Source: Dichetophora obliterata (taxonomy: Eukaryota > Arthropoda > Insecta > Diptera > Sciomyzidae). Taken from it: a DNA stretch of 64,000 bases. The translations under genes and the position numbers were made by a program. The notes beneath the pieces were generated by a model. It ran no database searches, was not told where the DNA came from, and worked only from the letters and a program-made list of their open reading frames with translations. The DNA lies in NCBI GenBank assembly GCA_963920525.1, contig OY986435.1:227743293-227807292 (forward strand), in the 5' to 3' direction. Of this stretch, positions 21,165 through 32,975 are shown in pieces (within the stretch, counting starts at the first letter, position 1; each line of letters begins with the position of its first letter).

Positions 21165-21345
21165 ATGACTTTTACTTTTGATCGAATAAATAAAAGTCAA
21201 GTTTTAACTTTTATTATTGATAAAAAAGTCAAATTACAACTTTTATATTTTCCAAAAAAATAAAAGTAAAATTTTAACTTTTATTTTTGATCGAAATAAA
21301 ATTTATCAGAAAATAACTATTATTTATTGACTTTTATTAAAAAAT
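21165..21345. repeat. Second foldback-like array
   Basis: About four copies of AAAAGTCAAGTTTTAACTTT-type units, complementary to the 19561-20040 array. Units read TTTTAACTTTTATTTTTGAT instead of ATCAAAAATAAAAGTTAAAA. Confidence 0.7.
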
Positions 21346-21851
21346 CAGATAAATTCCTAAGCAAACAAGCGTCACATTGCTATATTCAAATATCGAATAG
21401 TTTCACTCTTTCCATTTGACTTTTTGGATAGAAATTTCGATAGATTTTCGGTCCCTGGTTTAATTTACCATATTTTATTAAAAATAATAATTAAATTAAA
21501 AAATTTCCATTTGTTTGACACCAAAAACATTCTCATATCTTGAAAACTATAGTAAGTTTTAGTACAATGAAGTTTTGAAAAAATATTTAATCTTTTTTTT
21601 TTAAATAAGGTCCAAAAATGTCTGTTTCCAAAAAATAATAAAATCTGAAGATTGAATTTTGTATAAACTTTCATATGACGTATCATTTTTAAGAAAACAC
21701 TTTCTCAGTTTGACACAAAATTTGTTGTTCTATTAAGAAAAATGTAATGTAAAACTCTTTTAAGTTTTGTAACGATTTGAATTTTCTTAACATGGTGTTC
21801 TTATAAGTTATAAAAAATGGTTAGTCTTTAAGAATAACTTCCTGTTATCTA

Positions 21852-23565
21852 TCTATATATATAAAATGGAATGTGTGTTTGTTAATTTGTTTGTTTGTAC
21901 CTTATAGGAGACCAAACCTCTGGTCCGATCTTACTGAAATTTTCACAGCATTTAACTGAGACTCTGGCATGATTAATGGAGTACTTTTTTCGACCACGCC
22001 CACTTTTTTAAAATTATGTAATTGCTCCCATATAGTTTTTAACAGATTTACTTCAAATTGTATACACATAATACTCCAGGCGAGGTAGAAATAAACATTT
22101 CTTACGCCACGCCCCCTTTCACGCCCCTTTTCACGCCGAATTTAAGTTTTAAACTTTTTGTTCTCTGTACAAATTTGTTCCTTCCAACGGATTATTTTTT
22201 ATTTGGTAGTATATTGCTCTTAATACTGTTAACGTCGCTATATTACTATAAACCACGCCCACTTCACCGCCCCTTTTTTTAATTCAGATACTTACTTATA
22301 CCACTAACAATGTTTGGTACACAAAATACTTTTTTTGTAATATGTATTTACCTAAAGTTTTATATACTTTTTATCTACAGGTAAGGTAGCCATAGATTTT
22401 TTTATTACCAAATCCCCCTTTTTGCCCCATTTTACTTTAATTATAATTAATCTGCTTTCAATCTATATATATAAAAATGAATGTCGGTCTGTCTGTTTGT
22501 TTGTGCTTTATAGGAGGCCAAACCCTTTGACCGATCTTCCTGAAACTTTCACAGGATGTTACTATGACTCTGGAAGGAATAATAGGCTATACGAAGTTTT
22601 TATTGGACAACGGGGCGTGGCACCGCCCATATTACCCAAAAATTTAAATCGCCATATTTTGGACATTTTTTAACCTACGTCGATGATATTTGGTACATAT
22701 GGTATTGGCATGATTGGGAATACGTACCAGGAGAAAAGTGGTTGGTACCACGCCCCTTTTTAGGAAAATTAAAAATCGTAATATAGTCTTAACTACTGGA
22801 CCGATCGTCATTAAATTTTTACAATAGGATATTCTTACGAAATAATAAATTCTTGACTATATAAAGTTGTGAGTGGACAAAGGGGCGTGGCCTCGCCCAT
22901 ATAACCCAAAATTTTAAATCGTCATATCTTGGACATTTTTTGACCAACGGCGGCAGTATTTGCTATATATGGTATTGGCATGAATAGAAATACGTACCAA
23001 AAGAAAAGTGGGCGGAGTACGCCCCTTTGTTTGCGATATATTGGAGGCTGGCCCTGTTAACCGATCTTAAATTTTCACAGCGTGCAGTTTTGACTCAGGA
23101 ATACTTATTACATGATAATATTTTTCGACCATGCACACTTCTGCGCCTACTTTTTTACTATGTCTATTAACGGCTTTACTTAAAATTTAAAATACATATT
23201 AATTAAAATAGTGGGGTAGCCCCATTCTCTTTCTCCCACAACTGTCTGCAAAACAGCTGATTTTGTAATATGTGTTAATTAAAATAGAGAGTGGGGTAGC
23301 CCCATTCTCATTCTCCCACAACTGACTGCGAAACAGCTGATTGTGTAATTGCTGCTTTTTGATTGGTCTAAAAATAAAAAGGAGAGCATGAAGCAAATTA
23401 CATGCGGTTCAGTGCTGAATTCTCATTGGTTTACAACAAAAAAAGGGGAGAAGCATTGCAATAATTAAATTAAAATTAAATAAATAAATTTTTGTAAATA
23501 TATATAAATACTTTTAATTTTATTTTATAACGAGGGGATTAGCGAAGCACACCGGGTTCAGCTAG
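21852..23565 (+). mobile_element. Helitron, family 2, with two 5' starts
   Basis: It starts TCTATATATATAAAATGGAA at 21852 and has a second, related start TCTATATATATAAAAATGAA at 22462. A single 3' end, CACACCGGGTTCAGCTAG, lies at 23565, followed by T. The two 5' segments are about 610 bp apart and diverged. Internal phrases around GGGGCGTGGCACCGCCCATA repeat with a 270-bp spacing (22612 and 22882). No coding region. The 3' terminus shares ACCGGGT and CAGCTAG with family 1. Confidence 0.8.
23205..23350 (+). repeat. 80-bp tandem duplication in Helitron tail
   Basis: GTGGGGTAGCCCCATTCTC starts at 23211 and 23291. Each is followed by CTCCCACAACTG, then AAACAGCTGATT. GGGGTAGCCCC is itself a hairpin. 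Confidence 0.85.
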
Positions 23566-23690
23566 TTATCTTATATTTATAAACGCCTATCTGCTAGGAA
23601 CAAATTCCAACTACTATAAATTTCAACTACATGCTCTAATCATACAAATATATTTTTTTCTTAAAAGACGTATTTTTCTCATTTTATAAC

Positions 23691-23717
23691 ACACTCTTTC
23701 AAATCTTGAAAGAGTGT
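23691..23717. repeat. Perfect 12-bp hairpin with 3-base loop
   Basis: ACACTCTTTCAA, loop ATC, TTGAAAGAGTGT. It lies just inside the old Helitron 3' end, where Helitrons normally carry a hairpin, but about 100 bp further upstream than usual. Confidence 0.7.
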
Positions 23718-23884
23718 ATTCCATATTTTGAAAGAAACATCAAATAAAATCCTCAAGAATAAAAAATTTTACAAAATATTAACATTCCAGAGTAACACTG
23801 GTTAAATAACAGCTAGCCTTAAAGAATATCAATAAGATTTTTTTTAGATTTTTTTAATTTTTGTTCACGTAATAATATCTGAAA

Positions 23885-23905
23885 CCCCTCCCCCCCCCCC
23901 CCCTT
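23885..23905. repeat. Poly-C run
   Basis: CTCC followed by an unbroken run of about 14 C in AT-rich DNA. Length may vary between individuals or reads. Confidence 0.7.
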
Positions 23906-24029
23906 CCTTTACTTGGCGAAGTGCATTTCAAAACTCCTCCTAAGGACGATTCCACAGCTACATTAACTCTTCTGTAGTCTTCTGTGGTTTCTGCAGTACC
24001 ATCCACTTTGATAAGCTTATACACTAAGC

Positions 24030-24840
24030 GAAAAATTTAATTTTAAAATCAAATTTAAAATTTGATCTGACCTTTTTAAATTTAAAGATGATAATATTTG
24101 ATTTATCGTTTTTATTTTGAAATTGTTAATTTTTAAAACAAAAATGCATTTTTAATTTTATCTTGAAGCAGATACAGAAAAAATAGCAACAGTATTTGTT
24201 TTTTTTTCGTATTCGTTGCGTCGCGTCGTTAAGTCTGCAATAAAAAATTTTTATGTACTCTGCAACACAATTTTAATAAAATTGTTTAGCCATCATTTTT
24301 AAGCATATAAAGTTGGTTATCAATTAGAAAATATAAATATTGAAAAATCTCTTCTTTTATAAGCCAGGCATTATATAATCGTATATATAATATTAATAAT
24401 GGAAAAACATATGGAAAATTGAAATATATTTAAATTACTATTTTTTTTTTATATAATAACTTAATAAACAAAACAATTATAAATCAAAATTTGTTTGTCT
24501 TCTTTCAATGTGTATATCGTGGGAAAAGCTAGAAAAAGGTTCGATTTTAAATCAAAATTATACATTTTTGACATAAAAGTAAAACATTTTTAAAACAAAA
24601 ATAGGTATTTTCATATTAAAATTGTGCATTTTAAATCCAAAATTATCAACTTTAAAACAAAATTTTCTGTTTTCAGATTAAAAATAAAACAACATTCAAC
24701 GGACAATGACACATTTTTAAAATAAAAATAAGAATCATTTTTAAAATTAAAATATCTTAGTTGATTTAATAACTTTTAAATTTACCCTACTTTTGTTACT
24801 GTTTATATTTGATTTAAAGTTGGAATTTTTGATTTTACGT
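24030..24840. repeat. AT-rich foldback-like repeat region
   Basis: Phrases such as TTTTAAATCAAAATT, AAAACAAAAATGCATTTT and their complements recur at both ends (about 24030-24150 and 24540-24840) around a less repetitive centre. It resembles the array-bearing elements at 19.6, 37.1 and 43.6 kb but is more degraded. Confidence 0.4.
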
Positions 24841-25095
24841 TGTTTTTATTCTTGGTATACGAACAGCCAGTGTGGCCATTTTGACCTTTTCCGCGCTAGA
24901 TTTATTTATTTATTTACTTATTGGCCAAGCAAGACAATTTACCTATTCTAAAGTAGTTTTTTTTTCCTCACCTCCTTCCTTGTTTTGATGTTCGAAGATA
25001 TGCCAAATCAATTAGCCTCTTTATTAACGGATGAGCCTGTAAATTTGCGATTTAGCTTCATGGCTTTTTTAGCCTTTTGCCCTTTTGAACTGTCA

Positions 25096-25290
25096 AAAAA
25101 TGAATAATGAATAAAAAATTAATAATGAATAAAAAATTAATAATGAATAAAAAATTCATAATGAATAAAAATTCATAATGAATAAAAAATTAATAATGAA
25201 TAAAAAATTAATAATGAACAACAAAAGAATAACGAATAAAAAATTAATAACGAATAAAAAATTAATAATGAATAAAAAAAGAATAACTGA
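25096..25290 (+). repeat. 18-bp minisatellite
   Basis: About ten copies of TAATGAATAAAAAATTAA with an 18-bp step (25105, 25123, 25141 and onward) and some length variants. Further scattered copies extend to about 25400. Confidence 0.85.
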
Positions 25291-25498
25291 AAATTCTGAA
25301 ATTATCTGTCAATTGCATTCTTTGTGAATACATGAATAAAAAATTATTCATTATTCTGAATAACAAAAATGAATAATTAATCATTTTTTAAAAAATGAAT
25401 GAATTAAAAATTTTATTTATAAATCAATTTTGCTTTCATTGAATGCATTTTTATTTCGCTATTCACTGATTCACTTTTTGAACAATTTGATTAAAGTC

Positions 25499-25543
25499 AT
25501 ACTTGCCAGAGCTGTAAAAGAATGATACAGCTCTGGCAAGTAT
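25499..25543. repeat. Perfect 17-bp hairpin
   Basis: ATACTTGCCAGAGCTGT, an 11-base loop, then ACAGCTCTGGCAAGTAT. It abuts the left edge of the long inverted-repeat element. Confidence 0.9.
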
Positions 25544-26860
25544 CCAAATTAAAGCAAGTATCCAAAAACTTCAATGAGCTTGTGTTGAGAAAGCTTAAGC
25601 GTAATAGGACTTTTAAGAGTTCTGTGGGCTCAGTGGTTGGAAGTTTAAGGGGGTAGCTGATTTCGGAATTGATGTCAAAATTTAAAATTCAAGATAAAAG
25701 ATAGAGTTGCTTGCAACCTATATTTTTTTGTATTTTGGCGAATTCTTGTAATTTTTTAATTCTACCAACGGATTTGATTTCGAATCTAATGTCACGGTTT
25801 TAAAATTTAAGATGGTGGTAAGGGTTGCCACCTAAGTTTTTACCACAGTATTGCCAACTAGTAAAATGTATTTTTAATAGTTTTAAACATCATATAACAG
25901 TGTTAGGGGGTCGCTGATTTCGAATCTGAACTCAGAATTTTACAATTAAATGTGGGGTTGCCACCTTATTTTTTTATTTTTACGAATTCGAATTACGTGT
26001 CCGAATCCATTAATAATTTTTTAATTCTGACAACGGATTCTGATTCAGCGACCCATTTTTACCTTGTGTTTGCGCCAGCATTGAATTCGAAAAAATAAAA
26101 AATGTAGGTGGCAACCCCATCCACCATATTGAATTTTAAAATTTTGACTACAGATTCGAAATCAGTGACCCCTTACACTGTTAAATGATATTTAAAACTC
26201 TTAAAAATACATATTATTAAGTGGCGCCCTATTATACAAAATTAACATAATTTTGAAATTCTGAAAGCGGATTCGGATTCAGCGACCCATTTTTACCTAG
26301 TGTTCGTGCAGCACCAAATTCGTAAAAATAAAAAAATGAAGGTGGCAGCTCTTTCCAACATATTGAATTTTAAAATTCTGTTGGTCTGAATTCTGATCTG
26401 TTAAATGATGTTCAAAACTCTTAAGCGCGGTACACATTAACACTCCTGAGTGACACTCAAAAATTCAACCAAAAAATTTCTGTGCTTGACTGTTGAAGAG
26501 AGAATTTGAGCATGAGTGTCACTTATGATCGCTAGTGTGCACCCCGCTTTAAAAAAAAAACATTTTACTAGGTTGCAATACTGTGGCAAAAATTAAGTTT
26601 CATTTTAAAACTGTGACATTAGGTTTGAATTCAAATCCGTTGTCAGAATTTCAAAATTACAAGAAGTCGCCAAAATACAAAAAAAAATTAGATGGCAGCT
26701 CTATCCGGCATCTTGAATTTTAATTTTTGACAGCAACTCCGAAATCAGCTACCCACTAAAACTGCCAACCACGGAGTCCACAGAACCCTCTACACAAGCT
26801 CATTGAAATTTTTGGATACATGCTTTATATTAAATTAATTGGATACTTGCGAGCTTACAA
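25536..26860. mobile_element. Long inverted-repeat (foldback) element built of modules
   Basis: The left arm (from AAGTATCCAA, through TCAATGAGCTTGTGT, GGTAGCTGATTTCGGA, TGTATTTTGGCGA) is the inverse of the right arm, which ends in TTGGATACTT near 26851. Within the arms a module around CGGATTC.GATTCAGCGACCC occurs at about 26030 and 26270 in direct orientation and is also present inverted. No coding sequence. A 124-bp MITE has inserted in the right arm (26425). Confidence 0.75.
26425..26548. mobile_element. 124-bp MITE flanked by TTAA
   Basis: TTAA at 26421-26424 and 26549-26552. Ends GCGCGGTACACATTAACACT (left) and AGTGTGCACCCCGCT (right) are imperfect inverted repeats, and inside them GAGTGACACTCA and TGAGTGTCACT also pair. 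TTAA duplication suggests piggyBac or Kolobok type. It interrupts the foldback arm; the other arm shows the empty site. Confidence 0.65.
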
Positions 26861-27288
26861 GCTTTTGCCGATCGTTTCAAGCTTTTTAACTTTCTGCCCA
26901 ACAAAGTGAGTCTAAACAAGCCAAGCCAATGAGCAGGCATGAATATGGCTTGTATCTGTTTGTTATTTTTGCAAGCTGGCTAAAGCTTCTTTTTTCAAGT
27001 TTACATACTTGAATTCAAGTACTTGAAAAGGCTTGAACTTCAAGAAGGCTTGTGCAGTTCTCTGAAATGCAACACAAATATCATTGCAAGAATATTTTAA
27101 ATTTAATAAGCGAATTTACATCATATTTTAATTTTTTAATTGAAAGAACCGTTATTTTCTACTAAATTTGCGTTATTAAAGTACTACAAATATATTGTAC
27201 TCTTAAAGCTAAAACACTTGCCTTTCATTTGATATATTCCAATATTTATATTTTAGTTAATTAGTTTAATGATCTATTAAATTGTAGG

Positions 27289-27385
27289 ATGAATTAAATT
27301 GCGAGCTTAAGATCAAGTAAGTTTGTAGTTGTTTTTGTTGCCTTCTTAAAAACATACTTGATCTTAAGCTCGCAATTTAATTCAT
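27289..27385. repeat. Perfect 31-bp inverted repeat, 35-base loop
   Basis: 27289-27319 and 27355-27385 are exact reverse complements (start ATGAATTAAATTGCGAGC). Such perfection implies recent origin or conversion. The loop shows nothing recognisable. Confidence 0.9.
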
Positions 27386-28104
27386 GTTATTTGTATTTTA
27401 TGCAAAATAAAAAAAAATCCCTTATAAGAACAGCAAGACACCTAAGGTAAATATGCTTGATATAACACTTTTCGTACAAGAGCAAGTCATTTTATCACAA
27501 TAAACACCATAAAATATAGAAAGATAATATATATTATACACAAAATAAAACGTAAATGTTAAAGCTTTATCTTTTCCATATCTTTATCAATATCTTTCAA
27601 TATCTTTTCCATAATACAAAGTTATTGAGAAAATAACGCTTTTCTGAAAGCAAATAATTTAGTTTTACATACAAAAAGCTATAAAATATAAATACTCAGC
27701 GGATTTTTTTTTCTTTAAAATTTATGTGAAAGCATAAAGCTTATCTTTTAAATAATACCTTAGCCATCAATATCGGTTATACACTAAGTAAAATATAGCC
27801 AGTTTTTTTAAAAGATTTTATATAAAAAAATGTTTTCTTAAAAACTCGATAGCTGGGAAACAAATCGATAAATTGATTTTTCCTTCGGACATTCTTATTT
27901 TATGGAAAGTACTTCACGATTCCATTGTCAAATTGCGACGCCCCGCAAATCGTAGTCTCCCCGTTTAAACTGTTGTCTTGACAATGAAAAGAAACTTTCG
28001 CTCCTAACGACAAAAACTGAGATTTTACCCTTTTCGCTTACAGTTCTGCATTACAATGTTGAATGCAATGCAAATGTACAAATTTTTGAAGCTCGAGAAT
28101 GAAG
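27386..28104. other. Unassigned AT-rich stretch
   Basis: No coding or repeat signal that I can support. Confidence 0.3.
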
Positions 28105-28112
28105 AATAACAT

Positions 28113-28761
28113 CAGTGTTGCCAGGTTAGGGGATTTCCCCCCTAGATTTAGGGGTTTTTTAACTGAGTTGAGGGATTTTAGCGGTTTTTTAGGGGTATTT
28201 GAAAAGTTGACATTTGGAAATAAAGTTTTCTTACTTTTCCCTAAAATTATGCTAAAAATTTAAGAAAATAAGATATTTGTCTTCTTGAGTATTTCAGGAA
28301 CACTTTATTAAAACAGCTGCAATGGCAGCTCTTCAAATAAATTACCAATAATTTCTCACTTCACTTCAAACTTGCTTTGCGCTTTAGTTGCAAATGATTG
28401 ATTCCGTGTAAAAACTGAAAACAAAGCAAGTATGAAAAAAACTATAGACAAAAAAGATATGCCCAAAAATATATCAAAAAGTGGGAGACAGAGCCTTCTT
28501 TCAAAAGTAAGACTAAATTTTAAGGTCAATTTCACATTGGCCAATCGAGAATTATGAAGCAACTTTCTGGCCTCGTTAAAGACGTCCAACAGCTCAGCAC
28601 TTTAAATACATGGGCACTTTAAATTGCATATCAGTTGCACTGTTTACAGTTGGCGCCTATGAAATTTTTGTATGTTTTTTCGAAAAAAATTTTTAGGGGA
28701 TTTTTAGGGGGATTTTAAATCCAATCTAAGGGTAAATGGTGAAAGGCACCTGGAAACACTG
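28113..28761. mobile_element. hAT-type MITE with perfect 8-bp target duplication
   Basis: AATAACAT occurs at 28105-28112 and 28762-28769. The element starts CAGTGTTGCCAGGT and ends with the complement of CAGTGTTTCCAGGT (13 of 14). 649 bp, non-coding; near both ends it has AGGGGATTT/AGGGGTTTTTT-type repeats. 8-bp duplications with CAG-starting ends are the hAT pattern. Confidence 0.9.
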
Positions 28762-28916
28762 AATAACATGCAAAATGTCCTCTCTATTCTAGTACAATTA
28801 CTTGAAGTTAGTACGGAAACAAACCTACTATGTAAGAGATTAAAAAGTCTAGATTTTCGACCTTTATACCTTTAGAGTTTACTTTTTTAACTTAATAGAT
28901 CGCTTCATTACATATA

Positions 28917-29441
28917 CCCAGTGGGCATTTTAGCGAGTGCTACGCAAAAAAGGCATGCTAGCACTGCTATTATTGGCGTCAATACACCTTCCATGATCAC
29001 TGCATTAATGAGTTCTTCTGTAAGGCCTACCTTTTGAAAGTCCTTATTCTTTTCATATTATTTTATATGAAAAATTTACAAAAAATATTCCAAAAAAATT
29101 TTTAAATACACAGAACAGTTTGTAAAAAAATGTAGATTTAAAAATAAACAAAAAAATATTTTTTTTTGTCCGAGTTGGGTCTCGAACCCGGGCTCCCGAA
29201 AACTAACACATTACATACTATATTATATGAAAATATTTATATGGAAAAACTCAAAGTCTTTTCTTATAGTTTTGTATGAAGAAAATTTATAAAGAAAATT
29301 TATAAAGAAAATTTTAAAAAAAATTTTAAATACACAGAACAGTTTGTAAAAAAATTTAGATTTAAAAATAAACAAAAAAAAATTTTTTTTGCCCGAGTTG
29401 GGTCTCGAACCCTGCTAGCAGCGCTGCCAATGCCTACTGGG
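28917..29441. mobile_element. TIR element CCCAGTGGGCATT
   Basis: The left CCCAGTGGGCATT and right AATGCCTACTGGG are inverted with one mismatch, flanked by TA/TA. It holds two copies of a 222-bp segment, each with GAGTTGGGTCTCGAACCC (a tRNA T-arm-like B box on the minus strand; 29171 and 29393). The first 110 bp are repeated inverted at 32976-33088. Confidence 0.65.
29171..29412 (-). repeat. Duplicated tRNA T-arm-like motif
   Basis: Two copies of the complement of GGGTTCGAGACCCAACTCGG, 222 bp apart, each preceded by similar A-rich DNA. No A box or cloverleaf is present, so these are partial tRNA-like remnants. Confidence 0.45.
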
Positions 29442-29510
29442 TATTTTCCTAAGTGCACATTTGTTTTTCTATTTTCAATGTAAATTTTAAGAGAGCCAAG
29501 TAATAATTCT

Positions 29511-29536
29511 CACACACACACACACAGACAGTCACA
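29511..29536. repeat. (CA)n microsatellite
   Basis: A TCACACACACACACACACAG run followed by ACAGTCACACACC. Confidence 0.85.
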
Positions 29537-29541
29537 CACCC

Positions 29542-31040
29542 CAGCCGGCAATGGCAGGAGTTCGAAGCGCTACTAGCAGGCCTTCATATGGATTTCGAAG
29601 TGCTTCCGCTCTCATATCCAAGTATACTTTCTTTTTTCTATGAAACGAGAAAATTTTTCAGGCCTTCCGCTCTCCTTTGCTCAACAAAGACCTACCAGAA
29701 GCGCTTTTTCGAGAATGCATTTCAACTTAACTTCCCTGATGAGTGGTGATAGAAGCACTCTTTAATAATGGCTGATAATTGCAATTCCTTCACCATGCTT
29801 GTAAAATATGCTTCTTTGGCAAGCTTCCTCATATCACTTTTTTTATAAGGGCTAAAGATAGTGATCTTTCAGAAGGTCTTCCTACATTCCTTCTAATGAA
29901 AAGGCTAAAACGTAATTTAGAAAGAAAAATAATAACTTACAACAAGAATTAATTAATAACTATGGATAATTGAAAACATATAATCATTTCAAAATATACA
30001 TATAAGTGAGATCAAGGCACATACAAAACGTAAAAATTTATTTAATGATAAAGAATTGAAAACATATATTCAGTTTGTAAAAAGTTAAAATGAGATCATG
30101 ACTTTCGATATTAAAGAACAAAGCGAATTAGAGCTGGGGCCGAATTACAGCATCCGTCATCTAGCAAAATTACGAAGGGCACGACGAGACAAGTGCCTAT
30201 CAATCTTGTACACGATCACGGATGTTGAAATTCGGCTCCAGAATTGTTGCAAAGAATCTTTATGATTGACTTTGGCTCAGTTTGTTGAAATGCTTCTGTT
30301 TGTATAGATGTTTTTTTGAAAGTCTGAATCCAGCCTTTATAGTCTTGATGACGACAACAGCTGTGAGCAAGCTTCTAAATCTTTTATGAAAACGTTGAAA
30401 AGAACATGGAGAAGCCAAAAATCCAACATTGCGACAAGTGGGTAAGGTGATTTAATGCAAGCTTTATTTAAGCGCATTAAGATCTTTCATTGGACTACTT
30501 TGAAAAGAATATGGTGAAGCGGAAGATTCAACATTGCGACAAATGGCATAGTTGATTCAATGCAAGCAATTCTTCATTAAACACATCAATATGGTACTTG
30601 CAGTATTTGGTACCAAGCTTGAGCACCAGTTTATTTTCCGGCTTTATGAAGTCCTGCCATGTTACATAAATTTTAGATAGTTTCGTTTGATTCTTGTGCC
30701 ATCGTCATGTGGCTGCAGAAACAAAACCAGGAACAGCAGAAGCACCAGCTTTTTGGAAGAAACTATCGAACGAAGATCCTTGTAACTAAAATAGAACCAA
30801 GTAATCCCAACATGATATTTTTTAAGTGATGGGACTCGGTGTGAATTTAAAATGTATTTGGAAAGAACGTTTCGATAATTTCATTATGTATTTACAAAAT
30901 GTACCAATAAAAGGAACAATCTTCTTTTGATCTTTATTTAAGGTGTTTTTTTAGGATTTTATAAAAGGAACAATTTTCTTTTGGTTATTTTTTAAGGTGT
31001 TTTTAGATTTAAATGAAATTGTGAAAGTTTGAATAGCCAG
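29542..31040. other. Unassigned stretch with a 113-bp duplication
   Basis: The start CCCAGCCGGCAATGGCAG resembles the end of the 28917-29441 element. About 30390-30500 and 30503-30615 are diverged tandem copies (TTGAAAAGAACATGGAGAAG against TTGAAAAGAATATGGTGAAG; both continue into AACATTGCGACAA). No coding evidence. Confidence 0.45.
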
Positions 31041-31042
31041 GT

Positions 31043-31511
31043 CATGGCAGAATAACCAGGTAGGCTCACTGGAAACATGCTCTCTACGACAAATAAAACA
31101 ATAACAAATGCGTAGCTATAATGTCAAAATATATTTTGTCAATTCAAAGCAGCCGTACATAGCGACACAAACAAATTGGTTACTGAACATTCTAACTAGT
31201 AGTCAAATGAAAATTTTATTAAAAGTTAATTTTGATTTGCTTTGTTTACAGCCAAAATACAATTAATTCTGTATTATAACTATAAACACAGCTCATTTTA
31301 TTAAATTTGTAATGATTTTAATAAAAATTTTTTATATTTTCACACAAAAAATCTGGGTACTCGCTTTATTTATACGGTTACGAGTAAATTATACATCCAT
31401 ATGGCTGAACGAATAAAAATAAATTGTCAATAGTGACATTATAGCTACGCCAATGTTTAATTCTCTCGTTTTTTGCTCTCCGAATTGCATCTACCTGGTT
31501 ATTCTGCCATG
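31043..31511. mobile_element. hAT-type MITE, CATGGCAGAATAACC family, copy 1
   Basis: 469 bp with perfect 21-bp inverted ends (CATGGCAGAATAACCAGGTA and one more base) and a perfect 8-bp duplication AGCCAGGT at 31035-31042 and 31512-31519. Non-coding. Copy 2 is at 52334-54718. Confidence 0.95.
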
Positions 31512-31744
31512 AGCCAGGTAAAATTTGTGAGATGCGAAGCTGAAACTTAGGTCAAAGTTGTTTTCTGGAAATTTTTAATCAGTAAATAAGGTACAAAATT
31601 TTCAAGTGATTACCGTCAAATCTTTAACCAGTGGACATTTGCTATTTTGCAGCTATCTGAAAATCTAATAACTTATCCATTGGTTAAAGATATCCAGAGG
31701 TGAACAACACTGTCCTAAGTCTATCATTGTCCAACACGCAGTCA

Positions 31745-32130
31745 TGATATATTCAGCCCAATCGTGCAACTTTTCTCCTGGGGATTCGGAAAAAGGAGTT
31801 TTAATATAAAGTGCAATAACATTTTGGAAATTTTTAATGCAAATTTGTTCATCAACCGTTAATTTTCATGAGTGTACAAAAGAAATGTTCAGCCCAATTC
31901 TGAATGATTTTTCCTGGGGAATCGGAAAAGAGAGTTTTAATTTTATACACATAATTTTTTTACACTCATGACTATTGACGGTTGATGAAAAAATTGGCAT
32001 TAAAAATTTCCAAAATGAGCTCAAAAATATAATTGGCTTGTTATGTCTTTATCTGCTGTTTTAAAAATGAAAACTCACTTTTGCGATTCCCTGGGAGAAA
32101 AGTTTCATGATTGGGCTGATTGTCCTTAAA
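31745..32130. repeat. Imperfect palindrome, about 390 bp
   Basis: CAGCCCAATCGTGCAACTTT...CTCCTGGGGATTC at the left pairs with GATTCCCTGGGAG...ATTGGGCTGA at the right. Inside, 31828-31879 pairs with 31961-32012 (GGAAATTTTTAATGC, ATCAACCGT, CATGAGTGTA). CAGCCCAATTCTGAATG at about 31891 adds a direct copy of the outer motif. Confidence 0.7.
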
Positions 32131-32975
32131 TGTCAGCGCAAGTAACAGTTAAAAGCTGTAAAAGTTTGAACTTTTGTATGGTAGGCTGTGTTTGTTGAAA
32201 TCACCTGGAAAATTTTCCACTATTTTCAAAAGTATTTGGATTTAACTAGTTGTGCAAGTAGTTAGTTTTGATAATTTTTAAACTAGTTCCGTTTGGTTAG
32301 TTTTGCAACTGGTTTATTGTTTAACTAATTCGGTTTCAACCATTTTTGTAATTAGTAAATTGCGACAAAATATTAAATAGTTTGTTTTGAACTAGAATAA
32401 AAACTGCTCATAATTTACTGCTGATTATTCTTACACTGCAGGAAAAAGAAAAGAAAAAAATGCTTGAGTAATCAAGCAAACAATCTTCAGGCGGAATTAT
32501 TCTTTTGCAATTAAATTTAAATGAAATTGGTTGCAATGAAAAAAAAGCAACATAAATATCCTTCGTTCAAGCACTAGAAAATATTATATTGAAGTGTGCC
32601 AAATTTGAACAAGATCGGTTCATAACTTTTTGAGAAATCATGACAACCGCCTTTAAAAATAAGTTTTGAGAAAAACGCACTTGAAGTTTTAATTCTAGGC
32701 TGACATGGCCTGATGGACGGAACTTCCACCTCTCTTCGGTTTTTTTTTGCTACCTAATAAGACAAAAATAAAGTTATTGATTTTAAAACATACATATGAA
32801 ATTTTTTGTCAATTAATAAACCTTTTAAAAGTTTAGAAAACGAAACTATTTTGATTTGATTTTGATTATTTAATAATATTTAATAGTAAACATATATAAA
32901 CAAATAAAAGCGCATTGGAATCTCAAACACATCGCACGAAAAGAAGAAAATATTTTTACAACTCATTCAATAACT

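Larger units (their letters stand above)
21440..23816 (+). mobile_element. Old family-1-like Helitron split by a younger Helitron
   Basis: 21440-21850 is a diverged copy of family-1 internal sequence (GACACCAAAAACATTCTCAT and ATCTTGAAAAC match the GACGTCAAAAACACTCACAT, ATCTTCAAAATTGG region at 7709-7745). Its 3' end appears at 23781-23816 as GAGTAACACTGGTTAAATAA, then CAGCTAG. The Helitron at 21852-23565 sits between the two parts. Confidence 0.6.
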
